Assembly: GCA_037127255.1 (NCBI GenBank)
Contig: JBANSL010000013.1
Location: 62,623,688 to 62,687,687, forward strand
DNA length: 64,000 bases
Direction: 5' to 3'
DNA from: Persicaria tinctoria
Lineage: Eukaryota > Streptophyta > Magnoliopsida > Caryophyllales > Polygonaceae
Position numbers and translations under genes: made by a program. This document shows, piece by piece, positions 1 through 11,988 of this stretch (positions are counted from its first letter, which is position 1; each line of letters starts with the position of its first letter). The notes below the pieces were generated by a model, which saw nothing but the letters and a program-made list of their open reading frames with translations, was not told the DNA's origin and ran no database searches.

Positions 1-3000
1 TAGTCAACGACTTCATACACATGCTCAACAGACATAGTTGTGTTGCAAAAGCATTCAGAATGGCAAGAGATTGGAGTACCCACAATAATTCATATGAGTT
101 GAAGCTAAGGCTGATAGGACAAAGACAATCAAATGGGAGAGAATATAACATGCCGCAAGTGTCTGAAATTGTAGCATTGGTTATAGGAGATTTTGGCCAA
201 ACCGTTGCATCCCGAGATGTTGTAATTCATAACAAAGCATCTGGATTGCAAAGAATAAGTGACCTACACCCGCAGTACATGGAAATGCAATATCCTCTAC
301 TCTTTCTTTATGGTGAAGACGGATACCATGAGAAGATAGAATTCTATGACAACACCGGAAGAAGGAAGACAAAGAGATGTTTTGTCACAATGAGGGAGTT
401 CTATTGCTACAGAATCCAACAGAGATTGAATGAAGGATTAACAGTGATAAGAGGCGGGAGATTATTCCAACAGTATTTAGTTGATGCATATACTGCAATT
501 GAGGAGCAAAGACTGAGGTGGTTGAGATTGGATCAAGATGACCTACGTGCAGATTTATATCAAAACATATGTGATGCAGTGACTAGAGGTGATACAAAAG
601 CAACTGCAGTAGGGAAGAGAATTGTTCTACCTTCATCTTTCATTGGTGGTCCAAGGTATATGATTCAAAACTACCAAGATGCAATGGTGATTTGTCGCAC
701 ACTTGGAAATCCATCACTCTTCATCACCTTTACAACGAACCAAAACTGGCCAGAGATAGAAGAAATGTTGTCTCACTTACCTTGACAACAACCACAAGGT
801 AGACCATACATCATCACCAGGGTTTTCAAAATCAAGCTATCGCAACTCATGACAGATATTCAAAAGAATTCAATTTTTGGAAAAAGCCCCGCTGGTAAGA
901 TAACGTCAAACCATCATATAATCTAAACTATTTATCTCATATATATATAACATATATTCTAAACTATTTATCTCATATGCATATTCTGCAGTTGTATACA
1001 CCATTGAATTCCATAAAAGAGGCCTCCCGCATGCACATATATTACTATGGGTGAGTGAACAATACAAATGTCAAACACCAAGTGATATTGACAATATCAT
1101 TTCAGCAGAAATCCCATGCAAGGATGAAGATCCAATTGGATATAAAGTTGTCACAGACTACATGATGCATGGACCTTGCGGGGAAGCCAACAAAAAATCT
1201 CCATGCACAATTGATGGTGTACGCACAAAGCATTTCCCTAAGTCATATCATGCAGAAACAACAATTGATGATGATGGTTTTCCAACCTACCAGAGACGAG
1301 ATAATGGACAACATGTCATGAAGCAGAAAGTAAGGTTGGATAACAGATATGTTGTGCCTTATAATCGTTATTGGTTAATCAAATACCAAGCACATATCAA
1401 TGTCGAGTGGTGCAATCAATCAAGGGCTATCAAGTATCTCTTCAAATATTTGACTAAAGGGCCAGATAGGACATCCGTAATAATACAAGAAAACTTCATC
1501 CCTACAGAGACTTCAAAGCCCGCAAACATCATTGAAGTGGGTGAAATAGAGTAATATCTAGATTGTCGGTATCTATCTGCCTACGAAGCTTCATGGCGTA
1601 TATTTGGTTTTGACATACACCACTGCACACCATCGGTCATGAGGCTAACCTTCCATTTTCCGAATCAAAACATTGTGATACTTCGAGACTCTGAAAGCCT
1701 CCCGACACTGCTTCGTAGAGATGGTATTCAAGACACTATGTTCACAGAATGGTTCAAACTAAATGCAGCTGATGCGTTCGTATGGAATGCAAAAGAGAAG
1801 CGATGGACTACCAGAATACAAGGAAGAAGCATTGGCAGGATAACATATGCTCATCCTACATCAGGTGAAAGATATTACTTGAGAATGTTGTTAAATGTTG
1901 TCAAAGGCCCACGGTCTTTTGAAGAAATCAGAACAGTTAATGGCAGATTGTTCAGCACTTTTAGAGAGGCTTGTTATGCTCTGGGTATGGTGAATGATGA
2001 CAAAGAATGGACAGATGCAATTTCAGAGGCCAAATTATGGGCAACAGCACTTTAACTTCGTGAATTTTTTGTCACGATATTATTATTCTGTGAAGTCAGA
2101 AGCCCTAAGAACCTATGGGACCAGAACTGGGAAACATTGTCAGAGGATATTATCTATGAAAAGAGAAAGTTGTTTAACTTTCTGAGTTTAAAGCTCACAG
2201 AACACAAAATCAAAAACTATTGCCTGTTACATATTCAACAAATTCTGAACATGAATGGCAAATCTTTGGCAGATTACCCAGATCTCCCAATGCCAGATAC
2301 AACATTGTTGACAAGCACGGATAATCGGCTCATTCTAGAAGAGATGAACTATAATTTCCATGACCTAGCTTTAGAACATCAACGGCTTCGTGCATCTCTA
2401 AAGTCAGATTAGCTACTCATCTATGACAAGGTGCTTTCTTCAATAGAGAACAACCAGGAAGGGTTCTTCTTCATCTACGGTGCAGGAGGTACAGGGAAGA
2501 CTTTCTTATATCGAACTTTATTAGCTCGACTGAGATCGGACAAGAGCATAGTTATGGCAGTTGCATCTTCAGGTAATTTTAAATCAACAGTAGTATTTTC
2601 ATGTTAAATATCATTTCACAAAAATATACAACTACACCTAATTTTGCTTTGTAATGGCAACATCATTTAGGTATAGCATCCCTACTACTACCCGGTGGCA
2701 GAACAGCTCATAGCAGATTTGTCATTCCTATAGAATTAATGGAGAATAGCACATGTGGCATAAAGCAGAACACGCATTTGGCAGAGTTGATGCATGAAGT
2801 GAAATTGATAATATGGGATGAAGCTCCAATGACTCAAAGATTTGCATTCGAAGCGCTTGATAGAACTTTGAGAGACATACGGGGGTTCAAGAATGAGGCA
2901 AACAGGAAAAAATTATTTGGAGGAATTACAGTTCTACTGGGAGGAGACTTTAGACAAATCTTGCCTGTCATACCAAAGGGAAGAAGGCCTGATATTGTAC

Positions 3001-4323
3001 AAACATGCATCAACAATTCCCCTTTATGGAAACATTGCCAAGTCCTACACTTAGCACGAAGCATGAGAGTCAATGAGGTGGATGCAAATGGGAATATTGA
3101 CATTATTAAGCAGAGATTCAACCAGTGGGTCCTAAAAGTTGGAGATGGAGATGTCCAAGCCACTGCAAAACAAGAAGAGGATGAACCCACATGGATAGAA
3201 ATTCCTAAACAGTTCCTTCTCGAGACAACCAGTTCTCCAGTGCAGCAAATTGTGGAACAGATATTCCCAAATTTCATAGCTAACCAAAATGATGGGCAGG
3301 GGCGGATCTACATGTATGAATGGGGATGCTCAAGCATCCCCAAAAAAAAATTATTTTTATTTTTAGTGTTAATTTCTTCATTTTTTCGTCAAGCATCCCC
3401 AACCCGGGAAAAAAATACAAAAGAAATTTTTTTTTACCCTTAAACATTCTCAGAATGATGAAAATTTTACCTTCAAGTATCCCCGGAATGACGGTCCAGG
3501 ATCCGCCCCTGATGATGGGGATTATCTTAGAGAAAGGGCTATTCTCACGCCTCTAAATGAAGAAGTTGATGCAATCAATGAATATATGTTCAAAATGCTA
3601 GAAGGGAAAATGAAAGCGTACAGAAGTTTTGATGAAATTTGCAAAGCGTCAACTGATGCACCTGAACAAGACCAAATGTATCCTACAGAATTTCTAAATG
3701 GTCTTCAGTTACCTGGTATGCCAGCCCACTGTCTAAACCTCAAGGAAGGATTGCCAGTTATGCTTCTTCGAAATGTCAATCCCAGTCAAGGTCTATGTAA
3801 TGGAACAAGGTTGTTAATCTCCCACCTAGGTGACTGGGTTATTGAGGCTACAATAATTACTGGCAGCAACCTTGGCAAAAAAGTCTTAATACCAAGGATC
3901 ACAATGACTTCCACAAAATCAAAATGGCCTTTTATCATGAAGCGTCGGCAGTTTCCAATCAAACCATGCTATGCAATGACAATAAATAAAAGTCAAGAAC
4001 AATCTCTCCATCATGTAGGATTGTATCTATCGAAGCCTGTATTCAGCCATGGACAATTGTATGTGGCAATATCGAGAGTCACAGACCCAAAAGGACTGAA
4101 AATCATCATGTTGGACGAAGCCAGACACTCAAACAACAAGACAAGAAACATTGTTTTCAAGGAAGCATTTAACAACTTGAATCAAGGTATGACAGCTGCT
4201 CACATGAGATTTAAGCATATTAATTTCTATATATTAAATTTAACTCATTATCTTTTTCTCACCACCCAAGCCAAAAAGATTATTTATACTAATATTTCGA
4301 CCCTTATACATGCAGGAACATAA
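1..4323 (+). pseudogene. Decayed Helitron Rep/helicase gene (5' end outside window)
   Basis: Helitrons move by rolling-circle replication using one protein with an HUH endonuclease and a PIF1-like helicase. Frame 3 opens with Helitron_like_N sequence (21-785). A probable intron at about 894-991 (GTAAGA to CTGCAG) leads into the HUH motif PHAHILLW (His codons 1030 and 1036) and the two-tyrosine motif YLFKYLTKG (Tyr codons 1435 and 1447). Helicase motifs follow: Walker A GAGGTGKT near 2480, a second intron at 2573-2670, Walker B LIIWDEAP near 2806, GGDFRQILPVIP near 2940, INKSQEQS near 3985 and LYVAISRV near 4058. The gene is dead: stops at 783-785, 1552-1554, 2053-2055 and 2410-2412, and a 215-bp transposon at 3297. 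I did not find the Helitron 3' hairpin/CTRR end. Confidence 0.9.
3297..3511. mobile_element. hAT-type MITE nested in the Helitron helicase
   Basis: The 215-bp element begins CAGGGGCGGATC and ends with its inverse (GATCCGCCCCTG). It is flanked by a perfect 8-bp duplication ATGATGGG at 3289-3296 and 3512-3519. CAGGGGCGGA-type ends and 8-bp duplications are hallmarks of plant hAT elements. It has no coding capacity. Element plus duplication adds 223 bp to the helicase exon, which shifts the frame. Confidence 0.93.
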
Positions 4324-5696
4324 TCTGTTGAAATTGGTGTCAACCCACAATCATGCCAGCATGGAGATTCAACTGAAAACTATGACTAGGTGGGTCAATC
4401 TATTGAAGCTATAACATGTAATAACTTTTATTCGAACAAAAGGTAAGTTTTGTTTATGTTCACTCTCCTACTGTAACCTTCTCTTGAAGTCATAAGACAT
4501 GTAATACCTATGATCAGCTGGTATTTCTTTCAGTTTTTTTAACCTATTAACATTACATCTGCAAAAAAATTACTCTTCTAATCAAATGCATAAACCAAAT
4601 AATTAATGACACACAATAAACAAATGCAACATAATCTACAATCTGTCCAATATTTAACACACAACCGAAATCAAATGAATAAAAAGACCTTTAATAACAT
4701 TTTGAACTACAATTTGCACAGCTAATAAATCACCTGGATTGATCACCTTGCAAGTTCAATATTTAAACCACTAACACGTTGTTCATATGATCCACTCCTT
4801 CGCAACTCTAAAAAAGGTACAACCTCCAATTGCACTTCAGAGGATCCTACATATTCTCTCAATAAAAGAGGTCAAATTTAGCTTCACATAATAAAAATTT
4901 TCACAATAATGTTGTTTGAAAACGGAGAAACTCGAAACTCGATCACTTTAGGTACAAGAAAAGGTGAAAAAAGTGTTACCATGAATCATTGCCTTCCATG
5001 TAGCACTTAGCCACAAAAATTAAGTATTTTTCCTTTAGTACATGCATTTCCTAATTTCACTTTTCTCCTCCATTTTTATTAACATCAGTTCCCTTAACCC
5101 TTAAATTCCCTTAACCCTACAAACTGTCAAATCTAATTCCAATTGCATCTCTTAATTGCTTCCAATTTAGACAACCTTCTGACCATATACCAACTCCAAT
5201 CACTTATTATTAATTATTAATAATTTTCTGCCTAAAATATAATACCCATATTCATTCCATACCATTTTAGGGAAAGAAATTGAGGGGAAACAATAACAAA
5301 ACTCCAAAAACCCAAATTCGGTCAACATTCAAGCCCCAATACACCAGAAATCAAAACGCCCAACACTGGGATGTCAAGGATTAAAGAACAAACCTCCAAT
5401 TTTCAATGGTCTTACACATGCAAGGTGCCCCAGGAACCGCATCGCATTCACCCTACACTTCCAGCAACCAGCTGTACAAATTAGAAATCAATCAACCCCA
5501 AAAACCCTACGAAATGAACAACCTGGACCATTTGAGAGCTGAATCATGAACCAGTAGAACAAGAAATGGAAAACCCAATTCCCACCAAAAAGGAAAACAA
5601 ATGGAAAAGCAAATGAAAAAAATTCAAGAAAAAGACATGAAGGAATAATGGAAAATTTCTCTCGCCATTTCTAAAATAGAGTCATTAAATAAATAA

Positions 5697-5697
<1 letters not shown>
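4324..5697. other. Non-coding, AT-rich flank of the Helitron
   Basis: No open frame with recognisable product. The sequence may contain the Helitron 3' tail, but I saw no convincing terminal hairpin followed by CTRR. The last 400 bp read like leader or intron DNA of an unknown gene on the minus strand, without support for an exon call. Confidence 0.4.

Positions 5698-5701
<4 letters not shown>

Positions 5702-5727
<26 letters not shown>
5702..5727. repeat. (TA)n tract at left edge of element A
   Basis: Perfect TA dinucleotide run directly abutting the GGG that starts element A, preceded by a short AAAT run. Similar tracts bound every element of this class in the window. Confidence 0.95.
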
Positions 5728-6320
5728 GGGAAGCTTTAAAATGTAAAAACTCCTTAACGTGTAAAATACGCTTAACGTGTAAAATTTTGTAAAATAAAAA
5801 CAACGCCTGCGCTCAAGTTTGCTCTCGGCCTCCCGCACCCACACCCGCGTCGAGCCGCACCCACACCCGCGTCGAGCCACCTCCGGCCACCAGCGCCTGG
5901 CCGCGCTCGAGCCCACCCCTGGGCGCACCCCCCGAGCCTTGACTAGGCTTGGTTCGAGCCAACTGCTGCCCAGTCGAAGCCCCACGTCGCTTCTTCTCTC
6001 ATCGGCCTCCCACGCCACCCACGAGCCACCTCCGGCCACCAGCCCCCACCTGCTCGAACCCACACCCTCAGGCGCACCCCCCCGAGACCGGAACCCCCAT
6101 GGTTCGAGCCCAGCCGAGCCCACACCGAGCCCATCATCCCCAACAACACTAATCGGTGCTTTTGGCTCGGAATACCTTCGAAATCCCGATTTTGCTCCTT
6201 GTTTCCACTCGAATTTGGTATGATTTCTAACCCTAAACTTGTTTATTACAACTATTTAGATTGTTTGAATGATTTAGGTTGAGATTGAAAACCTAGGGTT
6301 TGATTTAGGAGCGAAATTTG

Positions 6321-6955
6321 GGGCTTTTTGCCAAAATCCAAATTGATTGAAATTGATGATATGGTTGTGTTGTTGGGTTGATTTTGAGCTAATTTCATGT
6401 TCATAGCATTGTCAAATTGTTTATGGATCATGAGCTAATTGAATTTTAGAATTTTATATTGCGATATGTTTTAGAATTTGGGGCTTTTTGCCAAAAGCCA
6501 AATTGATTGAAATTGATTATATGGTTGTGTTGTTGGGTTGATTTTGAGCTACTTTCGTGTTCATATCATTGTCAAATTGTTTATGGATCATGAGCTAATT
6601 GAATTTTAGAATTTTATAATGCGATATGTTTTAGAATTTGGGGCTTTTTGCCAAAAGCAAAATTGACTTAAATTGATGATATGGTTGTGTTGTTGGGTTG
6701 ATTTGGAGCTAATTTCATGTTCATAGCATTGTCAAATTGTTTATGGATCATGATCTAATTGAAGTTTGGAATTTTATATTGCGATATGCTTTAGAATTTG
6801 GGGTTTTTTGTCAACAGCCAAATTGACTGAAATTGATGATATGGTTGTGTTGTTGGGTTGATTTGGAGCTAATTTCATGTTTATAACATTGTCAAATTGT
6901 TTGTGAATCATGAGCTAATTGAATTTTAGAATTTTATTGCAATATGCTTTAGGTC
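6321..6955 (+). repeat. Four tandem 160-bp units inside element A
   Basis: The landmark GGGCTTTTTGCCAAAA or its variants recurs at 6321, 6481, 6641 and 6801, an exact 160-bp spacing. Units differ by scattered substitutions. The same array is present inverted in copies B, C and D. Confidence 0.93.
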
Positions 6956-6993
6956 GATTAGGTTCTTCTATTTTAGCATAAAAATCATAATTT

Positions 6994-7065
6994 AGCCTAT
7001 TAGCTCAATTGGTAGAGCAATGTGCGTTGGCACAAAAGATGTGGGTTCAAATCCCACATAGGTTA
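6994..7065 (+). tRNA. tRNA-like module in element A (probably not a functional tRNA)
   Basis: A 7-bp acceptor pairing (AGCCTAT with ATAGGTT), TA at positions 8-9, D arm GCTC/GAGC, and a 5-bp T arm with loop TTCAAAT are all present. A- and B-box-like sequences (TAGCTCAATTGGTAGAGC, GGTTCAAATCC) are intact. The anticodon arm is wrong: TGTGC pairs with GCACA around a 4-nt loop (GTTG), so there is no canonical 7-nt loop. Best read as a conserved tRNA-like relic or Pol III promoter module. Confidence 0.72.
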
Positions 7066-7084
7066 CATAATAGACAAGAGCGCA

Positions 7085-7520
7085 ACAATCGCAAATTGTT
7101 AATCATGCACATTATAATCTAAGTTATGCACTTTTTAACCTTAATTATGCACATTTTAATCTTATTTATGCACTTTAATTTTAAAAGCTTATACGTAAAA
7201 AAATCGATTTCAAACTTACATCTATCAACCTAAATTATCCGAGAGGTGAACCCAAACTCTCAAAAGTAAAAAAAAAAAACAAAATTAAAACATCGATTTC
7301 AAAAGCACGTCTTTTGTCTTATTAATGCACATTATGATCTTACATTTGCACAATTGTATTCTTAATCTGCACAATTGTATCTTACTTTTGCACAATTGTA
7401 GTTTAAATTTGCACAATTGTATCCTATTTTAAATTTGCACAATTGCACAATTAAAGTTGCACAAATGCACTTCACAGTTGCACAAATGCACTTCACGGTT
7501 CCGCAAATGCACTTCACAGT
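7085..7520 (+). repeat. TGCACAATTGTA-type motif array
   Basis: Variants of TGCAC(A/T) followed by AT-rich spacers of about 10-20 nt recur throughout, first as ATGCACATT, then as TTGCACAATTGTA, then as TTGCACAAATGCACTTCAC. Copies B, C and D carry the inverse. It is a subterminal-type array next to the tRNA-like module. Confidence 0.75.
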
Positions 7521-8237
7521 TGCAAAAAAGGTATCGAAAACGGGAAAAAGTGCATTTACCCATAAAATTAGACATATTTACCAATTTACCCATATATTTA
7601 CCAATTTACCCATAAATTAAACATATTTCAATTATAAATTTTTATAATTGAAATAGGCACATTTACCTATTTACCCCATAATGAACTATTTTGTTTGCAC
7701 AAAATAAACTTGTATTTGCACAATAAGATGTTATATGTGCACAAAAACAAGTTATACTTGCACAGTAGAAAGTGTTACCACGAAAAAAAAATCTGGGCCA
7801 AAAAAAAAAATTTTTAAAAATTGAAAAAAAATATCTGGTCCGAGAAGGGGGGCAAGGGGGGCACACGAATGAGCAAGTGGGGGCATATATTCTACTAATG
7901 AAATTAGGCCCATTAGTAATTAAATTAGGCCCATTAGTAATTAAATTAGGCCCATTAGCAAATTTTACGCGATAAGCAAATTTTACACGTTAAAGGAGTT
8001 TTTACATTTGAAGTAAACCCTATATATAATATATATAGTAAGGGTTTATTGTGCACACCTCTTAGGGTATATCTTGTGCACAAATCTGAGCCTTTAATCT
8101 TATTGAAATGGATGGCTTATAATGAGCCACGTGTTACTGGTTTAAAAAAATAAAAAAATAAAAACACAATCTTCAACCTAATTAATAGAGAGTGGGACGC
8201 TTGGAGAATTAAAACCCTACCTCCGCTCCTTCATAAA

Positions 8238-8930
8238 TTGTCTCAGCCGGTAGGTTTCTTCACCCATTGTCTTCTTCACACCCCTCCCTCTGAAGCTTCG
8301 ACGTTTGCGGTACCCCATCATCAGCAATTGGCTTCTTCACAAGCGGGGAGGGCGCTTCGTCTTGGCGAAACCGGCGGCGATTCGAAGCGGATAAGAGCGG
8401 AGGCGAGAGGTGAAGAAGAGGTTCCTGCTCATCGGCGAAGGAGAGTGTTCGATTCAGGAGGTATAGCGGCGGCCTATCCTATAGAGCGCGCGGTGGCTCC
8501 GAGTCTTCCCGTCGAGCATAACATAACCGGTAAGCCTCTCCTCCTCTCCTCCCCTTCTCAATTTTCTATAAACCCCCAATTTTTGGTGAAATTGAAACTT
8601 GTTCACAATTGATTTGTGGTTGAATTTGATCAAGCCCGAGGGTGTTGTCTCTTCTTTACTTCTACAGTGTTGTCTGACAGCAAGAGAAAATAGGTTGTGG
8701 GTTTTGGATTTGAGTCAGATCGAACTGGAGCTGTCTGATTTTTTTCACTTTTCTTTTCTTCTTCTCTTGCCCTTAGCGGAATCAAGTTCATGATCCACAA
8801 AAGGGCTGCCACAAAGAGATAGACGGAAGAGAGACATAAGAGGAGGTCACCGAGCACCAGCCAGCGACTGCCTGTCGAAGACCTTCTCGACTGCCTGCCC
8901 CAGCTTCATCGCCAAATAAAAGCTCTGGAC
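8238..8930 (+). pseudogene. Captured 5'-exon-like fragment inside E2
   Basis: GC-richer than its surroundings, with an open frame at 8238-8612 whose conceptual product is Arg/Ala/Pro-rich and matches nothing I recognise. Donor-like GGTAAGCC at 8527 and CT-rich leader-like DNA suggest the first exon and leader of a host gene picked up by the element. No downstream coding exon is found. Confidence 0.4.
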
Positions 8931-9179
8931 TCCTTTTCCCCATCTATAGTACCTCCACAAGAACGCTACTTGTTGATGTTTATTAGTTATTACTTTCAAG
9001 TTGCAACAGCTTCTTTCAATGGAAAAAAAAGAGCTTAAAAAAAGGGTTCTTTAATCAATTTATGACGGTGGAGCTTAGGGGAAGTTGGATTGTAATGATT
9101 CTATTTTCTGGGGTTTTTTTAATTTGTTGAAACACTATATTCATCGTTATGAGGGTCCTTACATTATACTTTAGAATAT

Positions 9180-9830
9180 AAGAAATTGTGTAGGGAAAAT
9201 ATGATAGGATTATTATTATTCATGCATTTATGAAACAGTATTCAGTAGAATATAGACATTATTCGGTGAATCTCTTATGATTATTCGTTTATAAAAGTTT
9301 TTTTTTTAATATCACCACATCAACTATGAGATGTTAAGGTAAATTTTTTATGATTAGTCAGGTAATTCCGGTACATTATTCGGTAGAATTTATGAAATTT
9401 TGGATGAGTTATTCTTTTATAAAAGCCTTTTTTTTAATATCACCACATCAACTATGAGATGTTTAAGGTAAATTTTTTATGATTATTCAGGTAATTCCGG
9501 TACATTATTCGGTAGAATTTATGAAATTTTGGATGAGAATATGCAAACGGTTACAATTATCCTTGATAATATGATGAAACGTGAAATGAAAAACATTATT
9601 CGGTGAAATATGAAGCATTATTCGTATAAATCGTAAGTATTGTTTATGGATTTTGTGTTTCTTTTATCAGAAATTGATACCAAAAAACAAAACAAAATAT
9701 TATTCAGTAGTATGTGGCAAATTATTCAATGAAATTGGTAAATTTTGATCTGAACGTGATGAAAAAAAAGATAATATAAAATTATTCAGTAGCATGTGAA
9801 ATATTAATCGGTGGAATTGATAAATTTTTA
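9180..9830 (+). repeat. ATTATTCGGT motif array in E2
   Basis: ATTATTCGG(T/A) or close variants recur many times (for example 9259, 9372, 9503, 9596 and 9780), spaced by AT-rich DNA. The same core TTATTCG array occurs in E3 (50045-50320) and E4 (57960-58450). The segment also includes a direct duplication with 128-bp period starting at 9309 and 9437. Confidence 0.75.
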
Positions 9831-10125
9831 AAAGCGAGGCAAATCAGGTACCAAAAACAGTAAAATATATATCCATGGTTTAGATCTAAAAAATTACGGG
9901 ACCCACCTTAACATTATTTTGTATATCCACTTTTTTTTCGGACAAAAATCCCTCCCACACAAATGCGTGCATCACACACGCTAAATTTCACGTGGGGCCC
10001 ACCACTTTCTAATTAAAAAGAAAAAAGAAAAATCCATATTAATCTACATCATTCATTTCACATCAATCAAGGGTCACGATTTGTGCACAAGATATATCCT
10101 AAGGGGTGTGCACTCTGTAACCACT

Positions 10126-10129
<4 letters not shown>

Positions 10130-10172
<43 letters not shown>
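10130..10172. repeat. (TA)n tract at right edge of E2
   Basis: About 43 bp of perfect TA dinucleotide, immediately after the terminal CCCT of E2. Confidence 0.95.
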
Positions 10173-10176
<4 letters not shown>

Positions 10177-11066
10177 ACCTTATGGAGCCGTCAAAGTCAA
10201 AATTACTATTTTTACCTCCGATAGTCCGATCCAAAATATATGTCGTTTGACTTTTCAACACGTATTTTAAAAAATTTAAATATTAACTTCTTTTAAATTA
10301 TTTTTTTACAATTTAATATTTATTGGTAATAAGTATTAGATTGTAAAAAAATAAAAAAAATTAATATATATTATATAGATTTTGGGACTGGAAAAATTAC
10401 ATAAAAATATTACTCCCTACTTTTTTAGGACTGTAAAAATTACATACAAATATTTTAAGGTGTGCTTCACTTCAAAAACTCATTTATTTCCAAATGGAAC
10501 GAGTAATTCTTTAATTAATTTTTTTACATAAATATCATATTTATTACTAATAATTATGATATTATTTTAAAATTTTAATTAAAATTTTAATATTTTATAA
10601 CTTTTTATCAGTTAAGGTTAACACAAACGATAACATGTGGATAAATTATGTCAAATTATTCTCTTAAATATATCAAAATTTTCATTTAGGTGTGTAAAGG
10701 AATTGTTAACGAAAATTATGAATATATAAAAAAATAAATCTATGAAACTCACCTAAATTTTATTTTCTGGCTCTAACAAAACAAAATGTTAACGAAAATT
10801 ATGAATATATCAAAGAAACATTATCTATGAAAATCAGCTGAATTTTATTTTCCGACTCTAACAAAACAAAACCATCAAATTTTAATTAAGCTAATTGGAT
10901 GAATTATTATAAAGAGGCCTTTAGTGAAATATCCATAAAAATTGGCTAAATTAGAGGAGTATCCATATATTTGAAAATTTTGCAAAAGTTTACATATATT
11001 TCACTAATTTAGCCAAATTTGCAAAAATTGGCTAAATTAGTGAAATATCCCCCTTGCTCCCCCAGC
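10173..11066. other. AT-rich intergenic DNA with Stowaway-like remnants
   Basis: No coding signal. CTCCGATAG then CCAAAATATATGTCG near 10216, and GGGACTGG near 10383, look like eroded ends of a Stowaway MITE with TA at its border. A second short segment (10410-10503) starts TACTCCCTAC and ends GGAACGAGTA. A near-duplicate pair around AACGAAAATTATGAATATAT (10709 and 10791) is also present. Confidence 0.4.
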
Positions 11067-11109
11067 TCCCCCCCCCCCCCCTCGCGCGCCAAGATTTTTT
11101 TTTTTTTTA

Positions 11110-11330
11110 AAAAAAAAATTTACATGTCAGCACTTTCAGATATGCAACTATAACCCGATGTTATGCAAATATAATATTATGATATGCAAATATAATATTA
11201 TGTTATGCAAGCTTAAAAAACCTTATGGGAAGAATATGCAAATGCATTTGTATTTTAAAATTGCATTAATATATCTTATTTGCACATAAGCACGTCGCTC
11301 TACCATTTATTGAACTAAGAGGCTTTAAAA
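11110..11330. repeat. ATATGCAAATATAA array with a broken tRNA-like module
   Basis: Several ATATGCAAATATAATATT-like repeats (11133-11215) lead into a 5' fragment of the tRNA-like module on the minus strand (about 11273-11325). The D arm with an A-box-like sequence and half of the anticodon arm remain; the T arm is missing. A run of 14 C (11068-11081) lies just upstream. Confidence 0.6.
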
Positions 11331-11339
11331 TTGCATTAA

Positions 11340-11975
11340 TGTCAAACCCGATGTTGCTGACACCGACATTCCTAACACCGTTGACACTGACATTGTTGAC
11401 ATTGCTGGCACTACTGACACTGTCACCACTAACATTGCGAACACCACTAACATTTTTCGTATCAGCGTTGACGTTAATGTCGGCTGACGCTGACATCGGA
11501 GATGCTGACGCTCATGTTGGATGACGATGATGTATCGGAGATGCCGACGCTGATGTCGACTAGCGTCGACGTCGAATATGCTTTTTTCCGTGCCAGAAGC
11601 ACTGATGTTGACATTGTTGATACCGACATCGGAGATGCTAACATTGCTGACGTCAGACGGCCTGACACTCCTAACGCTGACATCGGAGATGTTGACACTA
11701 ATGTTGATGTTGCTGACGTCAACATCGGAGATGTTGACGCTGCTGACGCTGACATCGGAGATGTCGGCTGACGCCGACATGGATGTTGCAAACACTGTTG
11801 ACGCCGACGTCGAAGATTCTTTTTTTGTGTCAACGCTTCTTTTTTTCGTGTAAGCACTAATATTGTTGACACTGCTGACACTGTCACCATTAACATTGCG
11901 AACACCACTAACATTTTTCGTGTCAGCGCTGAAGCTGACGTCGGCGGACGCCGACATCGGAGATGCTGACGCTAC
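11340..11975. repeat. Degenerate GACATCGGAGATG-type array
   Basis: Dense, irregular repetition of GCTGACATTGTTGACACT and GACATCGGAGATGCTGAC motifs on the + strand. It is open in several frames on both strands because the motif is in multiples of three and lacks stops. The repetitive conceptual peptides (Ser/Val/Asp-rich or Leu/Thr-rich) should not be called genes. Paralogous motifs appear at 21130-21260 and 22960-23010. Confidence 0.75.
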
Positions 11976-11988
11976 TGACATTAATACT

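Larger units (their letters stand above)
5728..8020 (+). mobile_element. (TA)n-flanked TIR element, family E1, copy A
   Basis: A 2293-bp element lying between TA tracts. The left end reads GGGAAGCTTTAAAATG then TAAAAACTCCTTAACG. The right end, read inverted, gives GGGTTTACTTCAAATG then the same block, so the ends are imperfect inverted repeats. Order inside: GC-rich block (5800-6140), four 160-bp tandem units (6321-6955), a tRNA-like module (6994-7065), an array of TGCACAATTGTA-like motifs (7085-7520), an A-rich stretch and ATTAGGCCCATTAGTAATTA repeats (7895-7965). No transposase is visible, so it is non-autonomous. Three more copies lie inverted at 51.5-58 kb. Superfamily is uncertain; a Mutator-like or Micron-like microsatellite-targeting element are options. 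Confidence 0.82.
8038..10129. mobile_element. (TA)n-flanked TIR element E2 with captured exon-like DNA
   Basis: Bounded by TA tracts at 8021-8037 and 10130-10172. The left end contains GTGCACACCTCTTAGG and TATATCTTGTGCACAAATC. The right end read inverted gives GTGCACACCCCTTAGG and the same second block, an imperfect inverted repeat of about 50 bp. Inside are a GC-rich exon-like block (8200-8930) and a long array of ATTATTCGGT motifs (9180-9830). A 128-bp tandem duplication sits at about 9309-9560. No transposase is visible. Subterminal sequence resembles E3 and E4. Confidence 0.8.

Noticed and set aside
4330..5700. Helitron 3' terminus
   Set aside because: No hairpin followed by CTRR and T could be identified with confidence.
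6994..7065. Functional tRNA gene
   Set aside because: The anticodon stem closes on 4 nt, so no standard anticodon can be assigned; pairing and boxes alone do not make a working tRNA.
7085..7520. CRISPR-like array
   Set aside because: Motifs are short, degenerate and irregularly spaced in plant nuclear DNA; no true spacers.
11266..11981. Long open frames on both strands over the GACATCGG array
   Set aside because: The repeat unit is stop-free and in multiples of three, so frames open by composition; products are repetitive and differ in every frame.
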